In this document: positions 19,515 to 29,164 of the stretch, in pieces | Layout of the letters: the number at the start of each line of letters is the position of its first letter | Numbering within the stretch: position 1 is the stretch's first letter | NCBI RefSeq assembly: GCF_902170305.1 | Contig: NZ_CABHWW010000023.1 | Location: 62,001-126,000 of the forward strand | Length of the DNA stretch: 64,000 nucleotides | Direction: 5' to 3' | From: Yersinia alsatica | GTDB lineage: Bacteria; Pseudomonadota; Gammaproteobacteria; Enterobacterales; Enterobacteriaceae | Notes under the pieces: model-generated | What the model saw: the letters and a program-made list of their open reading frames with translations, nothing else | What the model was told of the DNA's origin: nothing | Database searches by the model: none | Program-made: the position numbers and the translations under genes

Positions 19515-20510
19515 CTACTGCCACTTACGATGATAAGCGCCCAGGGTGGTTTGGGTGCCTTCGGACATTGCGCCCAGTTGTTCCATCCATTCCGCTTTGG
19601 CGGAAAATTGCGCTGGATTAGCCAGATAGCGGTCAATTGCCTGCCGCCAGACTTTGGCAACTTGACTGACATAAGCAGGGCTGCGCTGGCGTCCTTCAAT
19701 TTTTACCGAGGCAATATTGGCGGCAAATAATTCAGGCAACAGCTCTAAGGTGTTTAAGCTGGTTGGCTCCTCCAGTGCGTGATAGCGCTGACCATCCACC
19801 AGATAGCGCCCTTTGCACAGTGTCGGATATCCGGCGTTTTCGTTATCTTCATAACGGTCGATTAATACTTCATTGAGGCGGGATTCCATCCCTTGCGGGG
19901 TTTGCTGCCAGCGTACAAAGCGCGCCGGTGAACAAGCACCCACGGTATTGGGTGATTCACCGGTCAAATAGGATGAAAGATAACAGCGGCCTTCGGCCAT
20001 AATGCATAAGCTACCAAAAGCAAAAACTTCCAATGGAACCGGGCTGGTACGCGAAAGTTGCTTTACCTGATGCATCGAGAGCACGCGCGGTAAAACTACC
20101 CGAGCTACATCAAAGTGGCGCTGATAGAAGCGGATGGCTTCATCGTTGGTGGCCGAGGCTTGTACCGAAACATGGCGCTCAACTTCAGGGTAACGCTCGG
20201 CGGCATATTCCAGCATGGCCAAATCAGCCAAAATCAGAGCATCAGCACCCAGTTGCGCCGCCATATCTACCGCCCGTTGCCAACGGGAATAGCCGTCAGG
20301 GTGAGCAAAAGTATTAATGGCAATATGTAATTTACGCTTGCGGCTGTGAACGTAATTTACCGCTTCCTGTAGCTTTTTATCAGTGAAATTAAGCCCGGCA
20401 AAATGGCGAGCATTGGTATCATCTTTCAAGCCGATATAAACCGCGTCGGCACCATTATCGATTGCGGCCTTTAATGCGGGTAAATTGCCGGCAGGACAAA
20501 GCAGCTCCAT
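19515..20510 (-). CDS. ubiU: UbiU, O2-independent ubiquinone hydroxylation protein
   Basis: UbiU is the partner of UbiV and also carries a 4Fe-4S cluster. The 331-residue protein has the U32 family start MELLCPAGNLPALKAA and keeps Cys169, Cys176, Cys193 and Cys232 in the same positions as the E. coli cluster ligands. UbiUV is thought to catalyse hydroxylation of the quinone ring without oxygen, with prephenate as oxygen donor. It is divergent from ubiT across a 282-bp gap, as in E. coli, where Fnr controls these promoters. Confidence 0.96.
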   Translation of the reverse strand: MELLCPAGNLPALKAAIDNGADAVYIGLKDDTNARHFAGLNFTDKKLQEAVNYVHSRKRKLHIAINTFAHPDGYSRWQRAVDMAAQLGADALILADLAMLEYAAERYPEVERHVSVQASATNDEAIRFYQRHFDVARVVLPRVLSMHQVKQLSRTSPVPLEVFAFGSLCIMAEGRCYLSSYLTGESPNTVGACSPARFVRWQQTPQGMESRLNEVLIDRYEDNENAGYPTLCKGRYLVDGQRYHALEEPTSLNTLELLPELFAANIASVKIEGRQRSPAYVSQVAKVWRQAIDRYLANPAQFSAKAEWMEQLGAMSEGTQTTLGAYHRKWQ

Positions 20511-20637
20511 AGAATTTTCCTGAATGAGTCAGTAGCCACCTTACTGGCAGTACTACTGGCAATAGAATGTTCCCCATCCGAAGATGATACTCATATTTAT
20601 CGAGTGGCGATTTTAGTTAACCTGCCGAGCACTGACC

Positions 20638-20720
20638 TTGATTTAAGGCAGTTTCTTTCGCATTGGTGGCTTTCTTCTAAGATTTAGCAAAGATCTGATG
20701 CAAAATTTATTGATATAACC
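20638..20720. promoter_or_regulatory. ubiU/ubiT divergent control region with FNR-like half-sites
   Basis: Two FNR half-sites TTGAT are seen at 20638-20642 (TTGAT-TTAA-GGCAG) and 20710-20714 (TTGAT-ATAA-CCCGC). Neither has a good second half (ATCAA). They are weak matches, but the ubiUV and ubiT genes are known Fnr targets in E. coli. The rest of the 282-bp gap shows no gene. Confidence 0.3.
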
Positions 20721-20792
20721 CGCTTTCCTATTTCACCAATGTGGCAAAATGCTGTTATTCAATATCACTTTTAATTAAAGGGGGCATCGCCT

Positions 20793-21314
20793 GTGTTGGA
20801 ACAACTACGAGCACACCTCGTGCGTCAAGGGCCAGCGCTACTGCGGGGGCCACTAAAACTGACCCCGTTCGCCATACAACGCCAGATATTGGAGCAGGTG
20901 CTGAGCTGGCAATTCCGGCAAGCACTGCTGGATGGTGATCTCGAGTTTCTGGAGTCCCGCTGGTTAAAAATTGAAGTGCGTGATCTCGCATTGCAATGGT
21001 TTATGACGGTAGAAAACGGTAGGCTGGTGGTAAGCCAACAGGCTGAAGCCGATGTTAGCTTTAGTGGTGATGCCAACGATCTGATTTTGATCGCTGCCCG
21101 TAAAGAAGATCCGGACACGCTGTTTTTCCAGCGCCGGTTACGAATTGAAGGGGATACCGAATTGGGCCTGTATGTGAAAAATCTGATGGATGCCATTGAG
21201 TTGGAATCTATGCCGACGCTACTGAGAGTCGGTCTGCAACAATTGGCTGAGTTTATTGAAGCCGGTCAGCAAGAGGGTGCGGCCAGTACTTCCCGTACAT
21301 TAGCATCGTGCTGA
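20793..21314 (+). CDS. ubiT: UbiT, SCP2-domain ubiquinone synthesis accessory factor
   Basis: UbiT has an SCP2 sterol-carrier-like lipid-binding fold and is needed for anaerobic ubiquinone synthesis, probably by holding polyprenylated intermediates. The 173-residue protein has the family core (LEFLESRWLKIEVRD in part, RLRIEGDTELGLYVKNLMD in part). It starts with GTG 20793 after aaaggggg. The end overlaps yhbS by 7 bases, so the two are likely one transcript. Confidence 0.93.
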   Translation: MLEQLRAHLVRQGPALLRGPLKLTPFAIQRQILEQVLSWQFRQALLDGDLEFLESRWLKIEVRDLALQWFMTVENGRLVVSQQAEADVSFSGDANDLILIAARKEDPDTLFFQRRLRIEGDTELGLYVKNLMDAIELESMPTLLRVGLQQLAEFIEAGQQEGAASTSRTLASC

Positions 21315-21811
21315 TCCGGGTTGAAATTCCGGTGGATGCGCCGGGGATCGACGCGCTTTTGCGCCAGGCTTTCAAGCGAGATGACGAAGCTGAGCTGGTG
21401 CAGCAATTACGTGAAGACGGCTTACTGACGCTAGGTATTGTGGCGACGGATGATGAAGGCGGTGTCGTCGGTTATGTGGCATTTAGCCCGGTAGATGTTG
21501 GCGGTGAAGACCGTCAATGGGTCGCCCTGGCTCCGCTAGCGGTGGAAGAGAGCTTGCGTCGGCAAGGTTTGGCGGAGAAGCTGGTATATGAAGGCCTCGA
21601 TTCCCTGAATGAGTTCGGTTATGCCGCAGTCGTGGTGCTAGGTGACCCTGCTTATTATCAGCGTTTTGGCTTTGTTCCAGCTGCTGGTCATCAATTGACG
21701 TGCCGTTGGCCGGGTACCGAACAGGCTTTTCAGGTTTACGCGCTGGCGGAAGATGCACTGGAGAATGCCGATGGCGAAGTGGTGTTTTCTGACCCATTCA
21801 ATCGGTTTTAA
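21308..21811 (+). CDS. yhbS: YhbS, GNAT-family N-acetyltransferase
   Basis: The 167-residue protein is a GNAT-fold acetyltransferase. The acetyl-CoA loop is at [10 protein letters not shown] (about residue 80), and the fold's C-terminal strand carries [15 protein letters not shown]. It matches E. coli YhbS, whose role in vivo is only partly known. The GTG start overlaps ubiT by 7 bases. The 3' end overlaps the convergent yhbQ by 14 bases. Confidence 0.9.
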   Translation: MLIRVEIPVDAPGIDALLRQAFKRDDEAELVQQLREDGLLTLGIVATDDEGGVVGYVAFSPVDVGGEDRQWVALAPLAVEESLRRQGLAEKLVYEGLDSLNEFGYAAVVVLGDPAYYQRFGFVPAAGHQLTCRWPGTEQAFQVYALAEDALENADGEVVFSDPFNRF

Positions 21812-22088
21812 TCAGTAATGTTGCCAATGAAGAAGGCTGGTTCATCACCAGCTTTTCTTTTTGCTGCTTACTGAGTTGCTTCACTCGATATTCCAGTTTC
21901 AACGCAGTCGAACGATCCCCTGCTTCACAGTGAAATACCAGCGATAGCTCCCCTTTGCCTCGTAGCGCTTTTGCGCCTTTTCCTGCCTGATGTTGCGTCA
22001 ATCGACGTGTGACATCCGTCGTAATACCGGTATACAGCATGCCAGTGGCGGTGCGCAGCAGATAGAGATGCCAAAGGCTATCCGACAT
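21798..22088 (-). CDS. yhbQ: YhbQ, GIY-YIG nuclease-superfamily protein
   Basis: The 96-residue protein is a stand-alone GIY-YIG domain ([18 protein letters not shown] in part, then [10 protein letters not shown] and LEYRVKQLS). Members include DNA damage-related nucleases. E. coli YhbQ is the orthologue by position and sequence. It is on the opposite strand to yhbS and their 3' ends overlap. Confidence 0.92.
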   Translation of the reverse strand: MSDSLWHLYLLRTATGMLYTGITTDVTRRLTQHQAGKGAKALRGKGELSLVFHCEAGDRSTALKLEYRVKQLSKQQKEKLVMNQPSSLATLLIKTD

Positions 22089-22203
22089 AATCTTATCCCA
22101 GTCCGGGGGTAGCGGTTCGGAACATTATTACCGGAATTCCATCTTGCATCCTGTCTTTTTTTATCTGCTGGCACCTGAACTGATTAAATCGACCCTATTT
22201 TAC

Positions 22204-23520
22204 TTACTTAGTCTTGGCTGCAAATTCAAAACGTGGTGAAACCAGGCCGTACAGTGTCCAACCGAGGAAGGTCACAATAGCACCCCAAGTCATGGCTTCC
22301 TGACCTGAACTGTAAAGTGCATAGAAGCTATACATTGCACCGATAAAGGCAATGATATTGGCTTTACGCGCTTTTGCTGGCGCCACATTGGCGGTTTTCT
22401 GAATAATCACCAGTGCTGCCATCGACAGAATATAAGGGATGATATTGGTTACTACCGCCAAATTGACCAGCACATTGAACTGTTTATTCAGTGACGGACT
22501 AATCGTCATCAGGGACAGCACGCTCTGGATGACAACAATGGTCAACATCCCTTTAATTGGCGCGTCGGCTTTGCTGACTTTAGAGAAAATTTTCGGGAAG
22601 AAGCCTTCATCCGCAGAAGATTTAAAGACTTGGGCGATGGTGAACTGCCAGCCGAGCAATGAACCCACACAGGACATAATCATCAATGCCATGATGATTT
22701 TACCTACCGCTGGAGTGAACATATAAGCGAATGCCAGACCAAATGGCGCAGTTGAGTTAGCCAAATCCATATTTGGCACGATACCGGCAATCACGTTGGT
22801 GGAAATGATATAGATAACCGCTGCACCTAAAGTCCCACCCAAGACGGCGATCGGAACATTACGTTCAGGGTTTTCTACCGCATCGGTATTCGCACAGGCA
22901 GATTCCAGACCGAGGAAAGCCCACAACGTCATTGAGATAGAGGAACCAATAGCTTCAAAGGTTGGCACGCCATGTGGGTTCCATGCTGCGACATAGGCTG
23001 AACCACTAAACCAGAACCAGCCAACAATAGAGATGCCTACCACCGGGATAATAACCCCCCAAATGGTAACGCTACTGATTTGCCCAGTGATACGTGCGCC
23101 GCCGAAGTTAGCCACGGTTGCTAGCCACAGTACGCCGATGGTGGCAATACAGATCCCTAATGGGGTTAAGGTGGCCCCCAGTAATTCGGTACCGTACCCG
23201 ACCGCCGATATGGCAATGGCGATGTTGGCGATTAACAGTGATGCGCCATAGGTATAGTTGGCCATAAAGTTGCCAGATTTGCCGAAAGCATATTCTGCAT
23301 AACCGCCCATCCCGCCTGATTTACGGCTGAACATACCGCATTGGGCGAATGCATAAGCCAATGCCATGGAACCGACTGCGGTGACTAACCATGAAACGAT
23401 AGAAATCGTCCCAACTTCGGCGAGTTTGGTTGGCAGCATAATTATGCCTGATCCCATCATATTGACGGCGGTCAGAATAGTCAGCTGTACGACTCCCATC
23501 TTATTATTTGTTTTACTCAT
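22204..23520 (-). CDS. potE: PotE, putrescine:ornithine antiporter
   Basis: PotE is an inner-membrane APC-family transporter that exchanges putrescine for ornithine, and can also take up putrescine. The 438-residue protein has about 12 membrane segments and the APC signature near the N-terminus (MMGSGIIMLPTKLAEVGTIS in part), matching E. coli PotE almost throughout. It lies 167 bp after speF on the same strand, so the two form the speF-potE operon: the decarboxylase makes putrescine in the cytoplasm and PotE exports it while importing ornithine. This consumes protons and supports acid survival. Confidence 0.96.
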   Translation of the reverse strand: MSKTNNKMGVVQLTILTAVNMMGSGIIMLPTKLAEVGTISIVSWLVTAVGSMALAYAFAQCGMFSRKSGGMGGYAEYAFGKSGNFMANYTYGASLLIANIAIAISAVGYGTELLGATLTPLGICIATIGVLWLATVANFGGARITGQISSVTIWGVIIPVVGISIVGWFWFSGSAYVAAWNPHGVPTFEAIGSSISMTLWAFLGLESACANTDAVENPERNVPIAVLGGTLGAAVIYIISTNVIAGIVPNMDLANSTAPFGLAFAYMFTPAVGKIIMALMIMSCVGSLLGWQFTIAQVFKSSADEGFFPKIFSKVSKADAPIKGMLTIVVIQSVLSLMTISPSLNKQFNVLVNLAVVTNIIPYILSMAALVIIQKTANVAPAKARKANIIAFIGAMYSFYALYSSGQEAMTWGAIVTFLGWTLYGLVSPRFEFAAKTK

Positions 23521-23687
23521 TTTTATTATCTCTTTTTAAATTTCAGAGACTGCGAGAATAATTTACTCCCGCAGGTTTGAGTTAAGGTTGGTGTTGTCAA
23601 ATCCCCTGATTATTTAAAATTACAGCATGGTTTTCTGCCGGGCTGTGTTTCTAAATATCTTGGAGATGAAATTATCTATTCTATTAA

Positions 23688-25847
23688 TTATTTCATCATA
23701 TAGCCGTATGCGCGGTTCCATCCATCTTCATCGACTTGTAAATAAACACCTTGTAATTCAGGTGCAAAGCCTGGCAATAAGTTAATACTTTCTTCAAGTG
23801 CCAGGAAATAACGTTGAGCAGCTCCGCCCCATACTTCACCAGGGACAACACACAATACTCCAGGTGGATAAGGCAGTGCGCCTTCAGCGGCAATTCGACC
23901 TTCTGCTTTACACAGTGGAACTAATTCAGCATGCCCACGGACGAATTCAATATTAGCATCTTGAGGATTCATCATAACTTTAGGGAAATACTGTTTGCGG
24001 AACATCTCTTTTTGCAGCTGTTTAACATCGTAGCTGACATAAAGGTCATGCATTTCCTGACATAATTTACCGATGGTATAACCTTTGTAGCGAGTTTCGT
24101 TATTACGGTAAACCGTCGGTAATACATCGCTTAGCAGTGCATCTTCTTCAATGAAACGTTCAAATCGGGCAATTTGCGCTACCAAATGTTGCATTTTCGC
24201 CAAGTCTTCTGCCGGCGTTAATAAGAACAGGATGGAGTTAAGGTCACATTTCTCTGGCACAATCCCATTCTCGCGCAGGAAATTAGCCAGAATAGTTGCT
24301 GGAATACCGGATGCAGTATATTCGCCAGTATTGGTATCAATGCCTGGGGTGGTTAATAACAGTTTGCATGGGTCAACAAAATATTGTGACTCTTCATAAC
24401 CTTCAAAAGCATGCCATTTTTCGCCGGGAATGAAATTAAAGAAGCGCAAGTCTTGCGCCATAGCATCTGTGTCATATTGTTGCCATGGTTTGCCATCAAC
24501 TTCTACCGGAACAAAAGGCTTAATCATGCTACAGGTATTTAAAATCATTTTACGGGCTTCAATACCGGTTTTAACACAATCTAACCACATGCGTTGACCA
24601 CTTTTGCCTTCATGCATTTTCGCATTAACATCTAATGCAGCAAATAATGGATAGAATGGGCTGGTGGATGCGTGCAACATAAAGGCATTATTAAAGCGTT
24701 TATGATTGCAGTAACGATCCTGACCTTTAATATGTTTATCTTTCTTATGAATCTGCGAAGTTTGTGAAAAACCAGCTTGTTGTTTATGCACTGATTGAGT
24801 AACGATAATGCCCGGATCGTTTTCATTCAGTTCAAGTAATAATGGTGAACAATCTTTCATCATTGGAATAAATTGCTCGTAACCCACCCACGCTGAGTCA
24901 AACAGAATATAGTCACAGAGGTGGCCAATCTTATCCACTACCTGACGGGCATTATAAATTGTGCCGTCATAAGTCCCCAGTTGGATGATCGCCAGACGGA
25001 ATGGACGCGCTTCATTAGCACGGTCAGGAGCTACGCTACGTATTTGTTCACGCAGGTATTTTTCTTCAAAACAGTGAGCGTCGATACCCCCGATGAAGCC
25101 AAATGGGTTGCGGGCAGTCTCCAGATATACTGGGGTTGCGCCAGCTTGAATTAGTGCGCCATGGTGGTTGGATTTATGGTTATTACGGTCAAACAACACC
25201 AAGTCGCCACGGGCTAATAGTGCATTGGTTGCCACTTTATTTGAGGCAGATGTGCCGTTCAGTACGAAATAGGTTTTATCGGCATTAAATACTTTTGCCG
25301 CATGTTTTTGAGCATCGCAAGGCGCACCTTCGTGAATGAGCAAGTCACCTAATTTTACGTCAGCATTACACATATCCGAGCGGAAAATAGTTTCGCCGTA
25401 GAAGTCAAAAAATTGACGACCAGCCGGATGTTTACGGAAGAATTGACCACCCTGATGTCCTGGGCAAGCAAAGGTTGAATTCCCCATTTCTACATATTTT
25501 TTTAATGTACTAAAGAAGGGGGGCAGCAACTCTTTTTCATATTTTTCAGCTGCTGATTCCAGTTGTTTACCGTAAAAGTCAGTATTGTCACCGCACAGTT
25601 CAAATACCCCGTTTAAAGACGGTAATACATCGGTATTTAATTCTTCTTCACAACAAACAGCCGCGAAAATTGGAATCTCAAGACCTAATGAATGGATGCT
25701 ATCAATCACACCATTATTAATGTCCTGAACAGAAAGTACGACGGCAGCAACATCAGTAAAATCCGTGTGTAAAACATCCACTACTTCTCGCTGTGATTCA
25801 AAGCAAGTTATAGCTGATGTACTTGCCGCGATATTTAATTTTTTCAT
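23688..25847 (-). CDS. speF: SpeF, inducible ornithine decarboxylase
   Basis: SpeF is a PLP-dependent fold-type I decarboxylase that turns ornithine into putrescine. The 719-residue protein has the N-terminal wing domain (about 1-105), the PLP domain with SVHKQQAGFSQ carrying the Schiff-base lysine (about residue 350), and the C-terminal domain with the GVLCVVPGE motif. The neighbour potE and the ornithine-sensing leader peptide upstream show this is the inducible form and not the biosynthetic SpeC. The ATG is preceded by a weak purine stretch. Expression is probably controlled by the speFL arrest peptide in the 450-nt leader. Confidence 0.96.
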   Translation of the reverse strand: MKKLNIAASTSAITCFESQREVVDVLHTDFTDVAAVVLSVQDINNGVIDSIHSLGLEIPIFAAVCCEEELNTDVLPSLNGVFELCGDNTDFYGKQLESAAEKYEKELLPPFFSTLKKYVEMGNSTFACPGHQGGQFFRKHPAGRQFFDFYGETIFRSDMCNADVKLGDLLIHEGAPCDAQKHAAKVFNADKTYFVLNGTSASNKVATNALLARGDLVLFDRNNHKSNHHGALIQAGATPVYLETARNPFGFIGGIDAHCFEEKYLREQIRSVAPDRANEARPFRLAIIQLGTYDGTIYNARQVVDKIGHLCDYILFDSAWVGYEQFIPMMKDCSPLLLELNENDPGIIVTQSVHKQQAGFSQTSQIHKKDKHIKGQDRYCNHKRFNNAFMLHASTSPFYPLFAALDVNAKMHEGKSGQRMWLDCVKTGIEARKMILNTCSMIKPFVPVEVDGKPWQQYDTDAMAQDLRFFNFIPGEKWHAFEGYEESQYFVDPCKLLLTTPGIDTNTGEYTASGIPATILANFLRENGIVPEKCDLNSILFLLTPAEDLAKMQHLVAQIARFERFIEEDALLSDVLPTVYRNNETRYKGYTIGKLCQEMHDLYVSYDVKQLQKEMFRKQYFPKVMMNPQDANIEFVRGHAELVPLCKAEGRIAAEGALPYPPGVLCVVPGEVWGGAAQRYFLALEESINLLPGFAPELQGVYLQVDEDGWNRAYGYMMK

Positions 25848-26296
25848 TATAAATTCTCGTTTATTTTAAGAGGCTATTACGCCTACATTATTTGTTGGTT
25901 TATTTAAGTTCATTTCTATTAAATTTTATGTATAGCAGTCCGTATCAATGAAATAGAATTCATTAATAAATAGTCTGCTTTTTCTGCGCAACACTATGGC
26001 TGAATTTTAGGCATAGTATTCCCTATGTCATTTAACAAGAATGACAAAGGCGACATTGTTTTTTTACTGGATAGCTATGTTTCTGCTGGAAGACAAAAAA
26101 CACTTGGCCGATGTTGATTGATTAATAAATCGCAACCATCAAATAGGCGTTAAAATATAACTGAGTGTTAATTTCTTCGGAGAAAGCAGACAATAGTTAA
26201 CATCACGCAAAGGCAGTAGGCACTTTTCGTCTCTGTTAAAAATTGCGCATAGACAATGACTATCCAATAAAAACGGATGTCATCGCAGGAAGGATT
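25848..26296 (-). promoter_or_regulatory. speF untranslated leader
   Basis: The 449-nt gap between speFL and speF holds no convincing gene. By analogy to E. coli it should contain the Rho-loading site and hairpins that respond to ribosome stalling on speFL. I did not model the folds. Confidence 0.5.
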
Positions 26297-26401
26297 TTAT
26301 CTAAAATGGAAATAGGAAAAGTTAAAATAACTACGATGTGCCGGCATCATTAAATGCGTTGTCCGCCTTATATGCGCCATTTTCTTGTTGTTATTTTCCA
26401 T
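26297..26401 (-). CDS. speFL: SpeFL, ornithine-sensing arrest leader peptide
   Basis: A 34-codon frame on the minus strand, 449 bp before speF, encodes MENNNKKMAHIRRTTHLMMP then AHRSYFNFSYFHFR. It aligns without gaps to the 34-residue E. coli leader SpeFL: MENN, the HIRRTTH block (residues 10-16), M18, A21-H22-R23, F26, F28, F31 and the final Arg34 are identical. In E. coli, ornithine stalls the ribosome on SpeFL, which prevents Rho-dependent termination and lets speF be transcribed. R12 and R13 are coded by AGG and CGG here; rare arginine codons at this site were linked to arginine sensing in relatives. F30 is Tyr and N32 is His here. The start lacks a strong Shine-Dalgarno. Confidence 0.88.
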   Translation of the reverse strand: MENNNKKMAHIRRTTHLMMPAHRSYFNFSYFHFR

Positions 26402-26954
26402 TTGCGTAAGGTCTCTATTTTTTTAAACAAATTTTGGTTTTAAACAAGGTTTTCGTTTTAAACAGTAATTTATAAAAACGAACTGATGGCGGCTATTTTA
26501 GTCATAACACTTATTCATTCTGTGACTGACATCATGTTTTTCGCCGATTTTAAAATGTGTTTTGACTAAAGTATGAATAAATTGCTTTATTTATTCATTT
26601 TAAACGGTATTTATTCAAAACTGTACTGTATGTTATGCAAAACACTAAGGTTATATTTAACACGGCGGATACATCGACTGGTCTATTATTATGCAATATA
26701 AGCAATGAGAGCGGGTTCTTAATAAAATTTGTGTTTTATTTGTTAATCCCAAATTATTTGTTACATCCTCATTTATACGAAAATTATGCATATAAATTCA
26801 TATTTATCTTCTGCGGTAAATGCTAGCTAAATCACGTTATATGGCACTTTTTCACCAAAAACCACATTATTAGGGAGGATGTGCTGAGATTGCTCGCTGG
26901 ATCAGCGATAAGTGCGGGGAAAGAGGGGCAACGACTGCCCCAACATGAATAAAC
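26402..26954. promoter_or_regulatory. AT-rich region upstream of speFL
   Basis: This 550-bp stretch is very AT-rich and probably carries the speF promoter and curved DNA. I see no gene that I would support; a 63-codon plus-strand frame at 26635-26826 has no family features and atypical composition. No insertion sequence was recognised. Confidence 0.4.
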
Positions 26955-28958
26955 TTAACTGAATAGCGGAAGGCTACTGCGGGTTAAGGGGATTTTTACC
27001 TGCACAATCTGCTGTTGACGCGTCAATTCGATAGATAATATCTCGCCATCATTCTCCACTTGTACCAATGAAAGTGGGTCGTTGTTGTTCATATCAAATA
27101 CCGCTGTGATATGCGCCTCTGGTTGGCGATGACGCAAAATCAGATAACTAATATCTCGCACTGATGGATTGGCGGGCGCTAATCCTTGAAAGAGCGTGGC
27201 ATCGGCAGCTAACCATAGAGATAGTGGGCGCGCTGCGGTCTGATAACAACATTGGGTAACCCCTTGCAGTTGCCGGGCGGTAACCTGATGTAGATATTGC
27301 ATCGGCCCGTGGTCACAGAAGGTGGCGTCTTCACCCACGACCTCGGTGGCGACCCCGTCGATATGCAGTGTCCAATCCCACTGTTGTTGATGTGGATTGA
27401 TAATGCTGCTGATATCGATGATGGCATCTTCCAGCCATAAAATACGGCGGCGGAATTTAACGTCACGGTAAGCTTCGCTATCCCATTGCACTCGGGTATG
27501 GCTATCCAGTTTCGGCGCTTCTTGGCTCCAATCCACCTCTGTATCCAGCCAACTGAAGTTGGCAGATTGATGCCAGTTATGAATCACTGGCACCGCTGGC
27601 GGCTGATTAGTTTGGTTAATACTGAGTGTGTTGTGAGTGGCACTGTTTTTGTAATAGCCGTAATGGAGTTGCGCACCATAGCCGGTAGTGCCTAAATCCG
27701 GCAGGATCTCTTGCTTTTGCTCGAACAGAATTAAATTCAGCCGATCATAATGATCATGTTCACCCCCATAGGGGCTATGTTTTATCAGCAAGGCTCGGCC
27801 AGATTGTGGCTGACGCAAAATAGTCAAACCGCAGTCTGGGGCATGCAACGTATCTGTTGGAATGACATCCACCACTGGTGGTGGCAATTCTTCAACGCCG
27901 TACAGTAGCGCATCCAGATTGAGGCGTGGCTGCTGGCGATAAATATGGTGCAGGGCGGCGGCATATTCATCATTGCCATAGGTTTTAAACGCAAACTCAT
28001 ACAAATGTGCATGATTGAGCTGCTCTTGCCCGGCGGTGCAATCATTGATGCGCGGGAATGTGCCATCTGGCATCAGCAGTTTGAGGGGGAAGCTGAGCAT
28101 ATCGCGATAATAGGGCAAAGCCAGCAAACTATAGCGGCTGTCTGCCGCCAACTTTTCAAATGACCAAAAGCCTTGCAGAGCATAAAAGTGATAATGCACC
28201 GAGCCTTCAAACCACAATCCTTCATTGAACAGCCCATGCTCTAATTGATAGCGCAGGCCATAATCGGCATTAACTGCAAACTCAATATAGTGATCTTCAG
28301 CCAGGATCAGGCCGATCACGGCAATCGCGCTACTGATTTTGACTTCATGGTTATGCAACTGACGGGTGCGGTGCTGCATCAGAAAATCAGCCCCTTCACG
28401 CAATAAGCGCCCGGCAATACAGTCGCGTTGTTCTTGGCTGAGTGCATCGGCGATAAAATCATAACCCAGCGCAAAATCGAGCAGGCAATTGGCTTCACAC
28501 AGAGTCTGAGCATTTGCCTTGCCCGGCCCGTTGTACGGGATGCCACCATGAACTTGGTAATCAGGATAATAGCGGGCATAGTTGATCAGAATATCCCGCA
28601 CTTTATTGAAGTAAATTATCTCGCCGGTCAATTGCCACAGTAGCCCCAATTGATTACAGGCTTTGGCATTCAGACCATTGAGTGCCCGCCACCAGGCACC
28701 GTCATAGGGCTCACCACTAAACAGCTGAGAGTCCACCGGACAACGGTGCTGGGTAGGGGAATGACGATCCCACTCCAGTTGCACACCGTGGTCGGGACAA
28801 TAATAGTAATGGTTCCAGGTCGCGATACCAGTGGCAGGGACCCGTGTTTCTGAATCCAAAACCACCCGATTATCCGCAATCAGCGTGGCAATAATCTCCG
28901 GATGCTGTACAACTCGCTGGCGGATTTTAACCATCTGCCTGTCTGTAAACTGCTTCAT
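26955..28958 (-). CDS. Heparinase II/III-family polysaccharide lyase (oligouronide lyase)
   Basis: The 667-residue protein has an N-terminal (alpha/alpha) toroid (about 60-340, with TLCEANCLLDFALGYD and LWFEGSVHYHFYAL in part) and a C-terminal heparinase II/III-like beta-sheet domain (about 390-640, GGEHDHYDRLNLILF and KNSATHNTLSINQ in part). This is the layout of the PL12/PL15/PL17 oligo-alginate lyases and heparinases. His and Tyr residues in HNHEVKIS and YHFYAL are likely catalytic. No signal peptide is seen, so it should act in the cytoplasm on imported oligosaccharides, as described for Agrobacterium exo-alginate lyase. The exact polysaccharide cannot be fixed from sequence. Confidence 0.82.
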   Translation of the reverse strand: MKQFTDRQMVKIRQRVVQHPEIIATLIADNRVVLDSETRVPATGIATWNHYYYCPDHGVQLEWDRHSPTQHRCPVDSQLFSGEPYDGAWWRALNGLNAKACNQLGLLWQLTGEIIYFNKVRDILINYARYYPDYQVHGGIPYNGPGKANAQTLCEANCLLDFALGYDFIADALSQEQRDCIAGRLLREGADFLMQHRTRQLHNHEVKISSAIAVIGLILAEDHYIEFAVNADYGLRYQLEHGLFNEGLWFEGSVHYHFYALQGFWSFEKLAADSRYSLLALPYYRDMLSFPLKLLMPDGTFPRINDCTAGQEQLNHAHLYEFAFKTYGNDEYAAALHHIYRQQPRLNLDALLYGVEELPPPVVDVIPTDTLHAPDCGLTILRQPQSGRALLIKHSPYGGEHDHYDRLNLILFEQKQEILPDLGTTGYGAQLHYGYYKNSATHNTLSINQTNQPPAVPVIHNWHQSANFSWLDTEVDWSQEAPKLDSHTRVQWDSEAYRDVKFRRRILWLEDAIIDISSIINPHQQQWDWTLHIDGVATEVVGEDATFCDHGPMQYLHQVTARQLQGVTQCCYQTAARPLSLWLAADATLFQGLAPANPSVRDISYLILRHRQPEAHITAVFDMNNNDPLSLVQVENDGEILSIELTRQQQIVQVKIPLTRSSLPLFS

Positions 28959-28976
28959 ATCTGGTGCTTCCTCGGC

Positions 28977-29160
28977 TATACCCTGGGTATTTGAAGCTGC
29001 AGGATTGTGAGCTGCGCGCTATTACTCGCCTCTTCGAGGCCGCTGCAAGCCGTGTTCAAATCTGCTCCCGACAGATTTGTCTCCCGAATCACTGAGTTGA
29101 GTAAGTGATTCGGGATGAGTTTGCTTGCCGCCGACCTGTAGCTCCTATGTCTTTGGGTAT
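28977..29160. repeat. ERIC element with extra internal segment
   Basis: The ends are imperfect inverted repeats (tataccctgggtatttgaag at the left, complementary to the ctttgggtat right end). The core gaatcactgagttgagtaagtgattcggg is the ERIC central palindrome. At about 184 bp it is some 55 bp longer than the standard 127-bp ERIC; the extra part lies at about 29010-29075. It is between the two minus-strand lyase genes and would be transcribed with them. Confidence 0.8.
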
Positions 29161-29164
29161 TGGC

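Noticed and set aside
26635-26826. 63-codon plus-strand frame upstream of speFL
   Set aside because: The protein has no family features, the DNA is very AT-rich, and no good Shine-Dalgarno is present. The region is better explained as a promoter area.
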